NCBI RefSeq assembly: GCF_910592395.1
Contig: NC_088310.1
Coordinates: 12,965,501 to 13,029,500, forward strand
Source: Lineus longissimus
Taxonomy: Eukaryota; Nemertea; Pilidiophora; Heteronemertea; Lineidae
Direction: 5' to 3'
DNA: 64,000 nt
Of this stretch, positions 48,181-59,270 are shown piece by piece (within the stretch, counting starts at the first letter, position 1; every line of letters begins with the position of its first letter). The position numbers and the translations under genes are program-made. A model generated the notes under the pieces. That model made no database searches. It saw only the letters and a list, made by a program, of their open reading frames with translations, and was not told where the DNA came from.

Positions 48181-48674
48181 GATTACCCTCTATCCCCTAC
48201 ACCCACCACTCGAAAAACTGGGTTTCTATGGTCAAGTAGGCGTACTCTATCCTACAACACATTTAAAAAATCATTTGTAGCTTGCATGTTAAACAAATGT
48301 CGCTCAGCTCCCGGACTATTAAGCGATTATATTAAAGGGTAACTCGTGTCAAATTTCACCATATAATGTTTTAGCTGTTTTTGACAAATGACTACATCAC
48401 CTTGTCATAAATCGGTAAGGTTTTCGAATCGAAATGCACATTTTCTAGAAATTGATGGTTTTAATCCCGCCCGGACGACTCTCTTCGATGCCGTTGAAAT
48501 CGCGCTACGCCGACGACGTTTTCGTTAATGACGTCACAACATGAACATTTTCGCGATCGCGGTGGTTTACATTCCCGCGAAAAAAAAATCTCATTTGTTT
48601 ATTTACAACTGCCATTGACCATTGACATTCCATCCTGTCCTTACACAATATATACACGATAAGAACTGAAGATT

Positions 48675-48800
48675 ATGGTGAAGAAGAAGAAAAAGGTTGT
48701 CGGGTGGCATTGTGCTGCGATGTTTTGCGGCAACACCAGCAAAACTGAAGGTGTTGGGGTTTTCCGCTGGCCTGACACTATCAAAGAACCGGGCCGTCAC
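48675..48800 (+). pseudogene. THAP-like zinc-finger N-terminus
   Basis: The ATG at 48675 opens a frame reading HCAAMFCGNTSKTEGVGVFR, matching the C-x(4)-C-x-N-x(n)-F start of THAP domains (metal-binding Cys spacing slightly altered). The later W/C-x-x-H part of the domain is not seen in the same frame, so it is broken or continues in another exon. Probably the transposase start of the surrounding element. Confidence 0.45.
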
Positions 48801-49075
48801 CATGAAGTTCGAGTTAAGAGGTCTCCAGCCGGTGGTTCATCTTCTCCTCCTGATGCTCCGCCAAAACACAACTTCGAGAACCAACTCCAAATTCGTCTGC
48901 CGTTGGGGGTCTTCCAGCACATTTGGAAAAAATCTCGAAGTAACGAAGTAAGGGAAGGGACGGCCCCTCCCCCAAGTCCACAGTCCTAGTCATTTCATCT
49001 TTACTTTTCCTAAGTCCAACCAGGAAATTCCATCGCTGACGTCATAATAATAATGGTATTCCTAAAACTATTTTT

Positions 49076-49290
49076 AACTCACACAACGTAGTGAGTGTAA
49101 TGGTTACGTGTATGTATAAAGTGTAAACAAAATTCATATATCCATCATGTCCATCGAATCTGAAAAAATTTGTGCAGACCCATGACAGTTCCGGTTCCGG
49201 TACAGTTTGTTGCATTCCATACGGGCCGCGCTTGCCGATCCTAGTGCTTTCACGACGCACCGCAACCACAGTTACCATGATTCCCATTGT
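49076..49290. repeat. Inverted copy of the 165-365 repeat
   Basis: Reverse complement of 165-365 at roughly 90% identity, ending in the same AACTCACACAACGTAGTGAG hairpin. Confidence 0.78.
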
Positions 49291-49399
49291 TTCCTTCCTC
49301 GTGACGCAATTATTTCATGACGTCATGAGCCATTGACCATTCACGCAAGTAGATTTATTCACACCGGCGCCACTGAAGTGCGGGTGTGGGACATCATGA

Positions 49400-49935
49400 T
49401 TTTAAAAATCGTCTGCTAGGACATATGTACAGGACAACGTCGGCGGAGACAGATGTGACATTTTATTGCAGACCAAAGCAAACGTCCTCTTCTTCTCGAT
49501 TTACGTACTTTACTTCAAAAAAGTCAGTTTTAACACTACTGCACAATTATAGAGTGGTCTTAAAGTTCCATTTGGATAGAGATTTGACGGACTGATTTGG
49601 AAATTCATTCCAACCATGCAACTGTTTCAGAAATGAGAAAAAGCTCCTGGGTGTCATGACATGCATGATGTGTCTTGCCTCTGCATTTTTGTACTCAGAC
49701 ATGTCAGAGGGTTTTCAACTTTCATATCATTGAAGAAATAATTCATTCCAATGGTATATCAATCACATCATTTATTTAAAAATCGTCTGCTAGGACATAC
49801 AGGACAACGTCGGTGGAGACAGTTGTGACATTCCAATTTTCATTGCATAGAGATTTGACGGACTGATTTGGCAATTCATTCCAACCATGCAACTGTTTCA
49901 GAAATGAGAAAAAGCTCCTGGGTGTCATGACATGC
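49400..49935. repeat. Two-copy direct repeat
   Basis: AAAAATCGTCTGCTAGGACA (49405 and 49782) and AGAGATTTGACGGACTGATT (about 49578 and 49849) start matching blocks. The second copy has lost about 105 bp in the middle. Confidence 0.75.
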
Positions 49936-50044
49936 ATTCAATTATTATTTCACCACAAAGAGCTGCTTCTTTCAGCAGATATGAGACAGCTACCGGGGCG
50001 GGGACTATTTCTTTATGGGGCCTTATTGTTCAGCGTCTCCAAGG

Positions 50045-50270
50045 AATTCTATTTTTAGAGTCCAATGGGGGGGGGGTTGGGGGGGGGGGGGCCTTCCCCC
50101 CAATGTACTGACTAAAACCTGTCACTTTCAGAGAACGGGGAGGGGGTTTGGGGGACTCATCCCCCAATGTACTGGCTATGTCAGAAGGACGGGGGTTTGG
50201 GGGCTCCCCCATGTCAAACAGTTGTGTGAGTTCACTAGAGATTGCTCTTTACATATTAGACCTCATTTAA
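50045..50270. repeat. Diverged inverted fragment of the C/G-run-rich repeat
   Basis: Short units with GGGGGTTTGGGGG and CCCCCAATGTACTGGCTATG, then a reverse-complement match to the TCTATTGAACTCACGCAACT region of 42640-42690. Confidence 0.6.
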
Positions 50271-50639
50271 TATTCATTAGATTTTCCTGAGCGTACGCGA
50301 ACTACTGCGGATATAGCTTCTTCCTGGAGCGAATAGGAAAATATTCGACGTCTGACGTGTTCATGTTGTGACGTCATGAGGTCACGTGACCTAGTGCGGG
50401 TTTTTCAAAACGTCTTCGGCAGTTGGCCAGTCTGACGCGATTAAAACAGCGATTTTATAATAAATCTAATCAAAAATGGAAATTTTGAGCTTACATTTGT
50501 GATCAACAATTAAAAACGGACGTATTTCCGCAAAGTTGTAAATCACATCATAGTATCACTTTAAGTATATGATAAATGAATGAATGAATGAAAAGCATTT
50601 ATAGGCGGCGCCTTTCCATGAGCCTGATCAAGGTACCAC

Positions 50640-51408
50640 CCCGTTCAAAACCGAAAACATCATTCAGAGAAGTGCTTCTTAAAAAGCCACGTCTTTAGCT
50701 GAAGTTTGAAACTGGTGATATTTTGGCATGCCTTGACGTGGCCAGGGAGGGCGTTCCAAAGAACAGGTGCACAAGACGAGAGACTCCGGTCGCCTAGCCG
50801 AGTTCGGGTTCTTTTGACGGAGACCCGATCAAGCCCAGAATACCGCGTCTCTCGTCGGCCAGGTGCAGCACTCAAAAACCCATCGAAATATTGTGGTGCA
50901 AGACCGCTATAGATCTTATAAGCAGTCAGCGAGATCTTGTACTCGATCCTTGACCTAACAGGGAGCCAGTGCAATTGCCGAAGGGCAGGGGTTATGTGCG
51001 CAGATTTCCTAAGACGGAGGACAATCCTGGCAGCCCAGTTCTGAATACGCTGGAGTGGAGCAATGGTACTTTCATGGAGACCATGCAGAATGCCATTATT
51101 GCAATCTAACCGGGAGCTGACCAATGCACAAACCAAACGCTCTGCGCTAGCTTGATCGAGGTACTTTCTTACACGACCGATGTTGTAAAGGCTTGCACTA
51201 GCTGCCCTGCAGATGGAGGAGACCTGTTTCTTCATGGTCATATTTTTATCCAGCCAAACGCCCAAGTCCTTCACACAATCCGATTCATGAATGTCCTGAC
51301 CGTCAACCACAATGGACGAAATAGAGCCAGTCCTTCTGGAGGACACAAAGTTTGCCATGTCGGTCTTAGGTGCGTTTAGAGCAAGTAATAGTCGCCACGT
51401 TTTGTCTT
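50640..51408 (-). pseudogene. 5'-truncated LINE, reverse-transcriptase C-terminal half
   Basis: An uninterrupted minus-strand frame of about 245 codons reads LLLALNAPKTDMANFVSS, CVKDLGVWLDKNMTMK, SRLDCNNGILHGL, PLQRIQNWAARIVLRL, LRQLHWLPVRSRIEYK, LWNALPGHVKA and KTWLFKKHF. This is the post-catalytic part of a CR1/L2-type ORF2. The Y-x-D-D box and everything upstream is missing, as expected of 5' truncation. It is the best preserved LINE tail here. Confidence 0.88.
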
Positions 51409-52502
51409 AACTCCACCACGGTTGATGTGGAAATGGTCTGAGAAAAAAGCAGACCATTATTTGGCCTAAATGCGTTATAAAATATCGCGGTATACTTCCA
51501 TATATGAAATATTATTAATATTTATCATAACCGGCTATTGATATTTGTCATATTTTTGTTATCGCTATTTTCATACTGGTTTTAGGCTGTTTCCACCCAG
51601 TTTCCGCTGATTCCGCTTGGTAGCCCTGGCCGCCCACGAGCGATCTCCTTCATCTATCTACTTTTTAACTTTAAAGTGGGACTGTAGGCAGGAGCAGAGG
51701 GGCTAGCTCGGCCATCTTCAGGTGATTAATTAACACAGTAATTGCCCTGGGTCATGTCAGATTCAGCACTAAAAGTATTCCTCGTACAAGCGTGAATCAT
51801 TTCGATGTGCTGTGAGAGGTGAGAGAACCCTATTGGCGACTTTGTGTAACTTTATCTTGACTGCCTAGCCACTGCCTATATTGTCCCTTTAATGCCATGG
51901 TTGGCAAATTGTTGAAACGGCTAATTGGACAAAGAGGGAGAATGGTTAACATTAACTTACGTTTTTTTTCCTCTTAACTCGTGTACGCCGCTCACTGGAT
52001 ACAGGATGTTGGTTCTAATATGGTGGGATAAAACCATCAGCCGATACCCAGTTTAACGTTAGGTTAGTCCCTCCAGAGGCTGTAAATCTTGACCTGGCAG
52101 TTTATAAGAATAGTGACTGCCGGTCGTCAACAGAGAGGTCCGAAAGAACCAACTAAACAACTTGATATAGATTTCATACTTTTCATCAGGCAATTTACAA
52201 CTATAGGATAAGAGGGATAGAGAGAAGAGTTCCAAATTAGGCCTAGGAGAAGATAGAAGAGGAGACGGGAGATGTCCTACCTTTGCCATGGAGTCCCAGG
52301 GACGGGCACACACATGACCGGTTTTTAAGAGCTCATAGCTCAGAAACGCTGCTGGGGAATTCGGGGGAATTCAGTTACTTTTAGAAATCAGCCGCGTCCC
52401 ATGGCATGCGTCCATCGCCCAGGTCGGTCGAAGGGAAAAAGCCGCGATCTCTAGTTCATGGTCGATATGTTACATATCGGGAGTTAAACGTGTCATCAGA
52501 CC
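51409..52502. other. No recognisable feature
   Basis: No coding, RNA or transposon pattern was recognised between the LINE and the next repeat. Confidence 0.5.
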
Positions 52503-53532
52503 ATAATATTATCAGTGCAGTGCCCTAGTAAGCGCGCAGCGCCTTTAGGTTGGGGGAAACCCCCCAAACCCCCTGGTTTGGAACCTGCTATAGTTCCTTC
52601 CGCCAATTTTTTGTTTTGATAGACAGTTTTCTCCGTGTATCGCTTTAGCAGTAACTCAACTTCATCATCATTAATAGCCGGCAAAGAAATGGAAAATGTC
52701 CCCCCCCCCGAAAGGTGTCCGGACTAGATAGTCTGGCACTCTGGCAGATTCTAATGTAAAGTGCAAGCTCTATTGAACTCACGCAACTGTCGACATGGAG
52801 AGCCCCCAACCCCCCCCCCCCCCACCTCCGTCCTTCTGACATGTTTTAGCTAGTGCATTGGGGAAAGGCCCCTCAACCCCCCTATTGGCCTCTCAATCAG
52901 ACAATAAGTCCTTCTGAGCTGCTTACCCCGGGGCGCTTGAGTGGAACCTCCAAACCTTCATGATGGTGCAGTCCTTTGACACGTTTAACCCAGAGCGAGG
53001 AAGAGGTACTCCTTTGATGGTACCCTTACTGCAACCCTCAACCATCATTACCCTTCCTTTTCACTGGCATGATATTGGCAAGACTACCAAGAGGTCGTAC
53101 TGGTGGCTTCCTTGAGACAATTGCTTGTGGTCGTATTGAAATCTCAAAATATTTTTTTTTCTCGAAACGCCTACCCGTCTTTTGCTTCATTATTTCGGGA
53201 TTATATCCATTTTAAGCATCTTTTGGATATTATTACTAAAGTATCAAAAACCAAAACACATATGTCGGGGGGGGGGGGGTAAACCCCCTGAAATTGAAGT
53301 GTGATTAAAAAACAGTGTGAATATTCACGTGGTTCTCTCTCGGAGCTCAGAATAGTCGAGTTGCTTAATTCGCGCGTTTATCTCTTCTGGCTGCCATTTT
53401 AAGTCAAATTTAAGCCATTTGAAACGAATCCATGGACTTGAGAAACATTGTTTACATTGGATTCGTCGTATGCACGTTAACCATAGTAGCGCTTCGCAGA
53501 AAAGCCTTCGGCTTTTCTGCTGCACGCTTATT
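52503..53532. mobile_element. C/G-run-rich repeat, copy 2
   Basis: Direct copy of 42370-43705 with an internal deletion of roughly 330 bp (matching about 43005-43335). It ends in a perfect hairpin, GCAGAAAAGCC-TTC-GGCTTTTCTGC (about 53496-53520), that copy 1 has lost half of. Confidence 0.78.
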
Positions 53533-54594
53533 AAATGACCAATCAGAAAGTGCAAACGCATTAAGTTAAATACTTGAATGATACACTCGTGATAAACGCA
53601 TGTTGTTATTACCTGAATCACTATTGGCCAACCTTGATAGATATCAGATTGGCTATCGCAATTAAATATCAAACCACCTGTCTGATTCCCAAATGTATGT
53701 TTAAAGGCCTAGCACTATCAAGTCCAAATATATAATTATAGAGTGTTTCTGGATACTGTAACATGACCTCCCTTCGAAGAAGAAGAAGACGCGTCCCCGC
53801 ATCTAGGCGCGTCCTCGCGTCCTGGAAGACGGCATTGCATGCACAATACCGAATGAGATGAAGCAATTACCAACCAAACGGGAGTTGCGAGTATGGGTGC
53901 AGTATATCTCGTTGAACGCAGTTCTGTTATAACGGCGTCCCTCTGCATGTCAGCACATCCAAGAGCATAGGCTAAATAACGAAGTTCAAGGAGTCAGGTT
54001 GCAGAAAATACACTGGCTATTACGTCAAAACGCACTGTTGATCACGTACTCATATGTCCGAGTATTTACGACGGAGTAATGTCATTTCGAACGTCGTTGA
54101 TTCCACGACAGCCGCAAGACTATATTAGACAATGCCTGTTAAAATGTTGTATCGTCGTCTTGATCGATGAGAGTATAACTGTCGGCTGCAGGGCAGATTG
54201 ATGAAAAGTTCGAGATGAACATGACCTGACGGTTCGATTTGGAATACACTCCACTCATTCGCATTGGTGCAAGCAACAGCGTCCTTCCCAGAGTTGATGA
54301 CTTGTCGTCGAAACAAAAGGCCAGGTGGTTCTGAAACTAAGCTTAATAAATTTAAGACACTGGGTTACATAATTTGACAGGAGTACTCTCAAAAGTTCAA
54401 TGAACGGTAGAAAAATGACAAAGTCGCACAGTCCTTACGCGTGCCTCATTCCGAGTACTGATTGAACTAATTCTCAAATACAGCAATGTTCCCCTTTTAA
54501 ACTAAACTTATATCACGCCTGATGACCAATGCTGATTAACGGCACTAATACACGCCTCACTTACATATATCTAGACAATCTTACAACCGAAACG
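53533..54594. other. No recognisable feature
   Basis: Several short open frames, none with a recognisable domain or repeat end. Confidence 0.5.
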
Positions 54595-55485
54595 GTGTAT
54601 TCCTGTTTCGCCTACTCCTGTTCCGCCTATTCCTGTTCCGCATATTCCTGTTTTGCCTAATTCTTTATTCGCCTATTCCTGATTCGCCTACTTCCTGTTT
54701 CGCCTAATTCCTGTCTGAAATAATGGATTTAGCGACATTATTTCAGTATTATTCGGAATAACTTTGGGAAATTATACATAGCTTACATCGGCTTATGTTT
54801 AAGCATATTTTAAAAGGCAAGAACTAAAAGAGTAAGAAAGTTTTACCCTCTCATTAGATTTGAGAAAGATTTCTTAGGCCTGCATTTTATATTGTGGACT
54901 CTTTCTTTTGTCTTAGTCAGTACCTGACTTCGTAATAGAAAGAATACCTATAGCTACATTGTTCTTTACTATGACATGGGTTTTACAGCTGATTTTAATC
55001 AAATGATTATGAGAATGTACAGTACATGTATTATGTATTTTTATCAAAAACTCATGAATTCCTGTTTTTATAAAATAAGCGACTGCTTTACTCTACTTAA
55101 TCTATTAGTTTTTACTGTGTGTCAGTATGGTCATATGGTCAAATAAGTCCCGGACTGTCCCCGCTTTCAAGGTGACTCTTTCAAAACGGTCATGGCATGG
55201 TTTGTTAACAAAATTGATGGCATTTGATTAGACAAATTGTCATCACATCGTTAACATCATCCAATTGTCCCCTCACATTTTCCCCATAAAATGGACATGC
55301 ATGCCTAAGGTTCCCCCTGGGAGAGTCGATTTACTGTAGGGGTACTGGAAAGTAGGCGAAACAGGAAGTAGGCGAAACCGGAATAGGCGAAACAGGAAAT
55401 AGGCCAAACAGGAATAGGCGAAACAGGAATAGGCGAAACATGAATTTTGTAGGCGAAACAGGAATAGGCGAAACAGGCATAAACC
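54595..55485. mobile_element. Foldback-like element with TTCCTGTTTCGCCTA arrays
   Basis: An array of ~14-bp units (CCTATTCCTGTTTCG and variants) at 54600-54715 is mirrored by a reverse-complement array (AGGCGAAACAGGAAT) at 55347-55480, around a 630-bp core shared with 37082-37520. No exact target duplication was found. Open frames in the arrays are artefacts of the repeat. Confidence 0.7.
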
Positions 55486-56279
55486 AAATCATTCTTTCCC
55501 AGGCATTAGCAGGGTTCAATAACTAGTCTGTTGATAGTTTTCAGTTGCTCTTCAGAAAGGTTCTGACTAGAGATGAGAAGACTAGAGTTACGGGAGTTAT
55601 CTCAATCTATAATACATCCTCTCGTGAAATTCTTCAATACCCGCCTAGTGTCGTAAAATGAGAATGAACAGGATCGCCGACATGTTGTTCACTGATTGTA
55701 CGATGTGTAACGGTATGCATAGTATGCAATTTCAGTGGTAAAATACCTTCGCTCTTGCTACTAGCGCAACAGGGTCTTACATCCCTTACACACCAGTCAT
55801 AAACATTATGTCATTTTATGGCCAAGGTTACCACAATTCGGCATTAAATAATCTATACATTCATTTGTTTGATATTGACAAACATGACAAAACATTGCAA
55901 AAACGGAAAATTCTGAAATCCCAGTGAGATTCCCCCCCCCCCCTTCCCCATAAGATAATTTATAATTGCAACATTTCTAAATATAGAATCGGTCAAAGAG
56001 AAATAATGTTCCATTGATGAATACAATCGCAAGAATGGCACATTATTTGTGTCTGTGACTGATCAAAACAATCCTGAGAATATAAACCCTGATTTAAACG
56101 TATCAGATACATCAATGATATTTTGAAAATAAAAGTTCACCACCACTTTAGTAAGTTTATGTATACATCAAATACAGTATACAACTGATTCTGTTCAATT
56201 GTAAATAGAGCACCCAGTCCTACAAGCCTTAAGTATTCACCACATGATGAACTTCGGACTTATACACTTACATGAACAT
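55486..56279. other. No recognisable feature
   Basis: Contains a C run at about 55931-55943. No gene or repeat end was recognised. Confidence 0.5.
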
Positions 56280-56515
56280 TGTGGGCCGTATTCAATATGG
56301 TGTTTTAGCGACTGTTTAAGGGTTACGCGCGTACAAATTTCTTGATCGCCCGATCATCGCCTGTCTAAAGTTATACGCCAATTCAGAATAAGCTATTATC
56401 CAACATGCGGTTAGCCGACGTCTAAGCAACAAAAGAAAATTTAATCGCCGGGCTGGGCATGTTTATGTCCGCGTTTAGGTGGAACGCAAGTACATGCAGC
56501 ACAGGTTTAGACATC

Positions 56516-57720
56516 ATGGAGGCGGTTTTACAAATTCTTGAGTTTGCACAAGAGGAGGAGGAGGAGGAGGTACTGTTGGGCCGTCCTCGTGTCGAAAGAG
56601 TATTTGAGGTCCGAGTGGATGCGCTCCGAAAGTATAGCGACAGTAAATTTATCCGCAGATTCCGGGTTTCCAAGGACACATTTCGTTGGCTAGTAGATTT
56701 CTTAGCCCCGGATTTGATGCCACTAAAGGAGAGTAATCATGCTCTGAACCCGGAGCAGCAGGTGCTGGTTGCCATGCGCTTTTATGCCAGGGCATCATTC
56801 CAAATGGACATTGGTGATATGTGTGGCGTATCCCAGGCAACTGTCTGCAGGGTGGTTCATCGCGTTTCCTCTGCTATTTGTGCCAGACGTCAGCAATTCA
56901 TTCACTTTCCAACCACACCGGAAGAAAGGAGAACTATTGCCGAAGGCTTCTATGAGATTGCCCAATTCCCTGGGGTCGTTGGTGCTATAGACGGTTCCCA
57001 TGTTGCTATAGTTAATCCTGGTGGGGAGCGTGCGGCCCATTTTATCAATCGTAAAGGTTGGTATAGTATCAACTGCCAGGGTGTTGTGGACCATCAACTT
57101 CTTTTCACTAACATTGTTGCCAGATGGTACGGTTCGGCACATGACTCGCGGATATTTCAAGAATCACAACTATTCCGTAAATTTCAAGCAGGGGAATACA
57201 GAGGCATTTTGCTAGGGGATCCGGCCTACACTTGCAGCACGTTCATGCTTACCCCGGTTCGCAACCCAACAACACCAGAGGAGAACCGTTACAACAATGC
57301 CCAACGACGTACCCGGGGAGTGGTTGAACGAGCATTCGGGATTTGGAAAAAGAGATTTCCCTGCGTCTCTAAGGGAATGCATCTGAGGTGTTCAGTGAGT
57401 ATCATAAACGGTTCACTGGTGATGGAAACGGTTTACTCCCCCTTGTGTTGTACGCTTTGCCAAAAAAACACGTTAACACAGATAAACTGACTCTGATATT
57501 AAATTTCATTTTTCAGTTGGATCACAACATGGCAATAATAGTTGCGACCACCTGCTTACATAATCTCGCCACACGAATGAATGATCCTGTACCGGAGCCA
57601 GAAGCTGACCTTCCTCGACGTGAAATCGGTGAACCAGAACGACCCATCAACCCGGCTGAAGTAAATTTCAGAGGAAACTTATTCCGACAACGATTCATCA
57701 TGCAGCATTTTAATCAGTAA
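56516..57720 (+). CDS. Harbinger DDE transposase (two exons)
   Basis: Exons 56516-57394 and 57517-57720, with donor TCA|gtgagt and acceptor TTTTTCAG, give 360 residues. An upstream in-frame ATG at 56459 would add 19. The helix-turn-helix-like region (about 95-117) contains DMCGVSQATVCRVVHRV. The DDE_Tnp_4 catalytic residues are D159 (GAIDGSH), D210 (GSAHDSRIF) and E271 (VVERAFG). After the intron, NMAIIVATTCLHNLATRM is the usual C-terminal motif. Ignoring the intron, the frame runs to a stop at 57490 with unrelated residues, which argues for splicing. It should cut and join at the 3-bp target with help from the Myb-like partner. Confidence 0.92.
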
Positions 57721-57768
57721 GAGCAACATAAATGGATGAATTAATAAGTGGATTTGTCCCTTCAGAAT

Positions 57769-58979
57769 TCAAAGGTCGATTCGCTTCTGTTTAAGTTTTT
57801 CTTTGGAATATTCAGTTTTTGCTTCATAGGCCTTTCGTTTACATATAGCTGCCTGTTTCTGAAGTTCCAATAATTCCATCTTCATGTCGTGTTCCTCTTT
57901 CAGATAAGACAAGGCTTCGGTCGTCTTCTGTAATGCTGAACTTGTCGGCTGTCTCGGAGCGACGGCTCTCTGCTGATGTGTGGCAACGAGTGTCTGCTGA
58001 CGTGAACTGGTGTGGGTTGTCTGCTCACGGCAGACTGTCGAGGACGGCGACAGCCTTCCACGAGTTGAGGACTTGTTATTCCCGCTGAAAAAGGAGTGGC
58101 ATTTTAACAAATCAGAAAGTACAGGACTATCGTGTTCAAAAGATGAAATGAAATTTTTCATTTTAATGACTGTTGAAAGGAAAATTAGGGCAACAATTTT
58201 CATCCACCATTTTCAACGATTCTCTTACCAAACTGACAATTGATCCTCGTTGCTTCTCACTTCTTCTAACTCGACATCTGGTTCGGTGTCATCATCGTAT
58301 TCAGTGGGCAAATGATATGCACTGTAAAAGAACATTGGTTAATCAAGTGCTTGTAAATTTTCGTAACTTGCTTTGCAGTTCATTACATCACGAGAACCAT
58401 CCCAGATATTTTTGTTTTATACTGATGCCACTCTGTATCTTGTAATGACAGTAAAATACACGCACTTCCTGCAACTCAGAAATGTGTATTTTTCATAATA
58501 ATCATCAGAAGGCATACTTGCCTCTTATTTGTATTTCCGCTTGAACTGGTGCCTGCAGTAACATCCTCATCGCGAGTGTCGGTGACCGCTCCAGTGCAAT
58601 CATCGTCGTAAGTGTTCTTAATCTGCTCCAAATCTTTTGCTATAATGGACAAAATTGCGACTGTTTCTTCGTCGAGGTCGTCAACTTCCGGTGCTCCACC
58701 GCCAGTCTTGGCCATATCTATTTTCTTATCCCGTGCGACCGTTTTGGTCTTCCCTTTCATCCTTCTCCATAATTCCTTGAGGTCCTTTGCAGAGGCCCTC
58801 GCCCTCTCGGGAAAATTCGCCGCCATTTGTTTCTCGATTTCGTCCCACGCCTTCTGTTTCTTTCTGTTGGAGGAGGTATCCGATCGTTTGTCTTCTATCA
58901 CCTTCACCTGCAGTCTAATGAGCTGGATGAGGCCCATCCTTTGCTCGTGCGTAAAATTTTCCGCTCTTTTCGGTCCCAT
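57769..58979 (-). CDS. Harbinger Myb/SANT-like accessory protein (three exons)
   Basis: Minus-strand exons 58979-58522, 58321-58229 and 58084-57769 total 867 nt, 288 residues. The first exon holds a Myb/SANT-like domain of the NAIF1/FSBP kind (about residues 8-85: NFTHEQRMGLIQLIRLQVKV, then KKQKAWDEIEKQMAANFP and LKELWRRMKGKTK). The second is acidic (YDDDTEPDVELEEV). The third ends in a charged coiled coil (MELLELQKQAA...YEAKTEYSKEKLKQKR). The first intron fits only with a GC donor, AG|gcaagt, the consensus of GC-AG introns; the second is GT-AG. In known Harbinger systems this partner binds the ends and helps import the transposase. A start at 59024 would add 15 residues. Confidence 0.85.
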
Positions 58980-59270
58980 AGTTGCAACTACCATACAAAG
59001 TGTGCAAGGCCTGATCGAGCCCATTTAAATATCCCTACCCGTCTCGAATTACGTCAGTTCATTAAACTTGGTCTGGTGTCGACAATGAAAGTTACGCGAT
59101 GATCGGGGATTTGACCGCGTACAGCTAAATGTCCGATGATCGCGACTTTTGAAAGGCCGTTTAGGCCTCCGTTTATACGCCCGCGTACAACATCTATTTA
59201 AACGGCGCTTAAGAGGTAATCACCGTTTAACTAAACAGTCGCTAAAACAGCATATTGAATACGGCCCTGT

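Larger units (their letters stand above)
48332..50564 (+). mobile_element. Kolobok-like DNA transposon with TTAA duplication (decayed, invaded)
   Basis: TTAA at 48332-48335 and 50561-50564 bound related inverted ends (AGGGTAACT... and rc AGTGATACT...). The 19-base motif TGACGTCACAACATGAACA lies at 48529-48547 and reverse-complemented at 50358-50376, almost the same distance from each end. A THAP-like coding start lies at 48675. TTAA duplication plus a THAP protein is typical of Kolobok elements. The middle is invaded by other repeats. Confidence 0.55.
56280..59270. mobile_element. Complete PIF/Harbinger transposon (2985 bp) with TGT target duplication
   Basis: Terminal inverted repeats of about 35 bp, GGGCCGTATTCAATATGSTG followed by TTTTAGCGACTGTTTA, start at 56283 and end at 59267, differing by about one base. 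TGT flanks both sides (56280-56282, 59268-59270). Inside are a + strand DDE transposase and a convergent - strand Myb/SANT-like gene, the standard two-gene layout of Harbinger. Both coding regions are intact after splicing, so the copy looks young and potentially autonomous. Confidence 0.9.

Noticed and set aside
55305-55519. Minus-strand frames with repeated FRLF/SPIPV text
   Set aside because: They are translations of the ~14-bp minisatellite unit, not a protein.
56459-57490. Unspliced 343-residue version of the Harbinger transposase
   Set aside because: It runs through a GT-AG intron and loses the conserved C-terminal motif found in the next exon in the correct phase.
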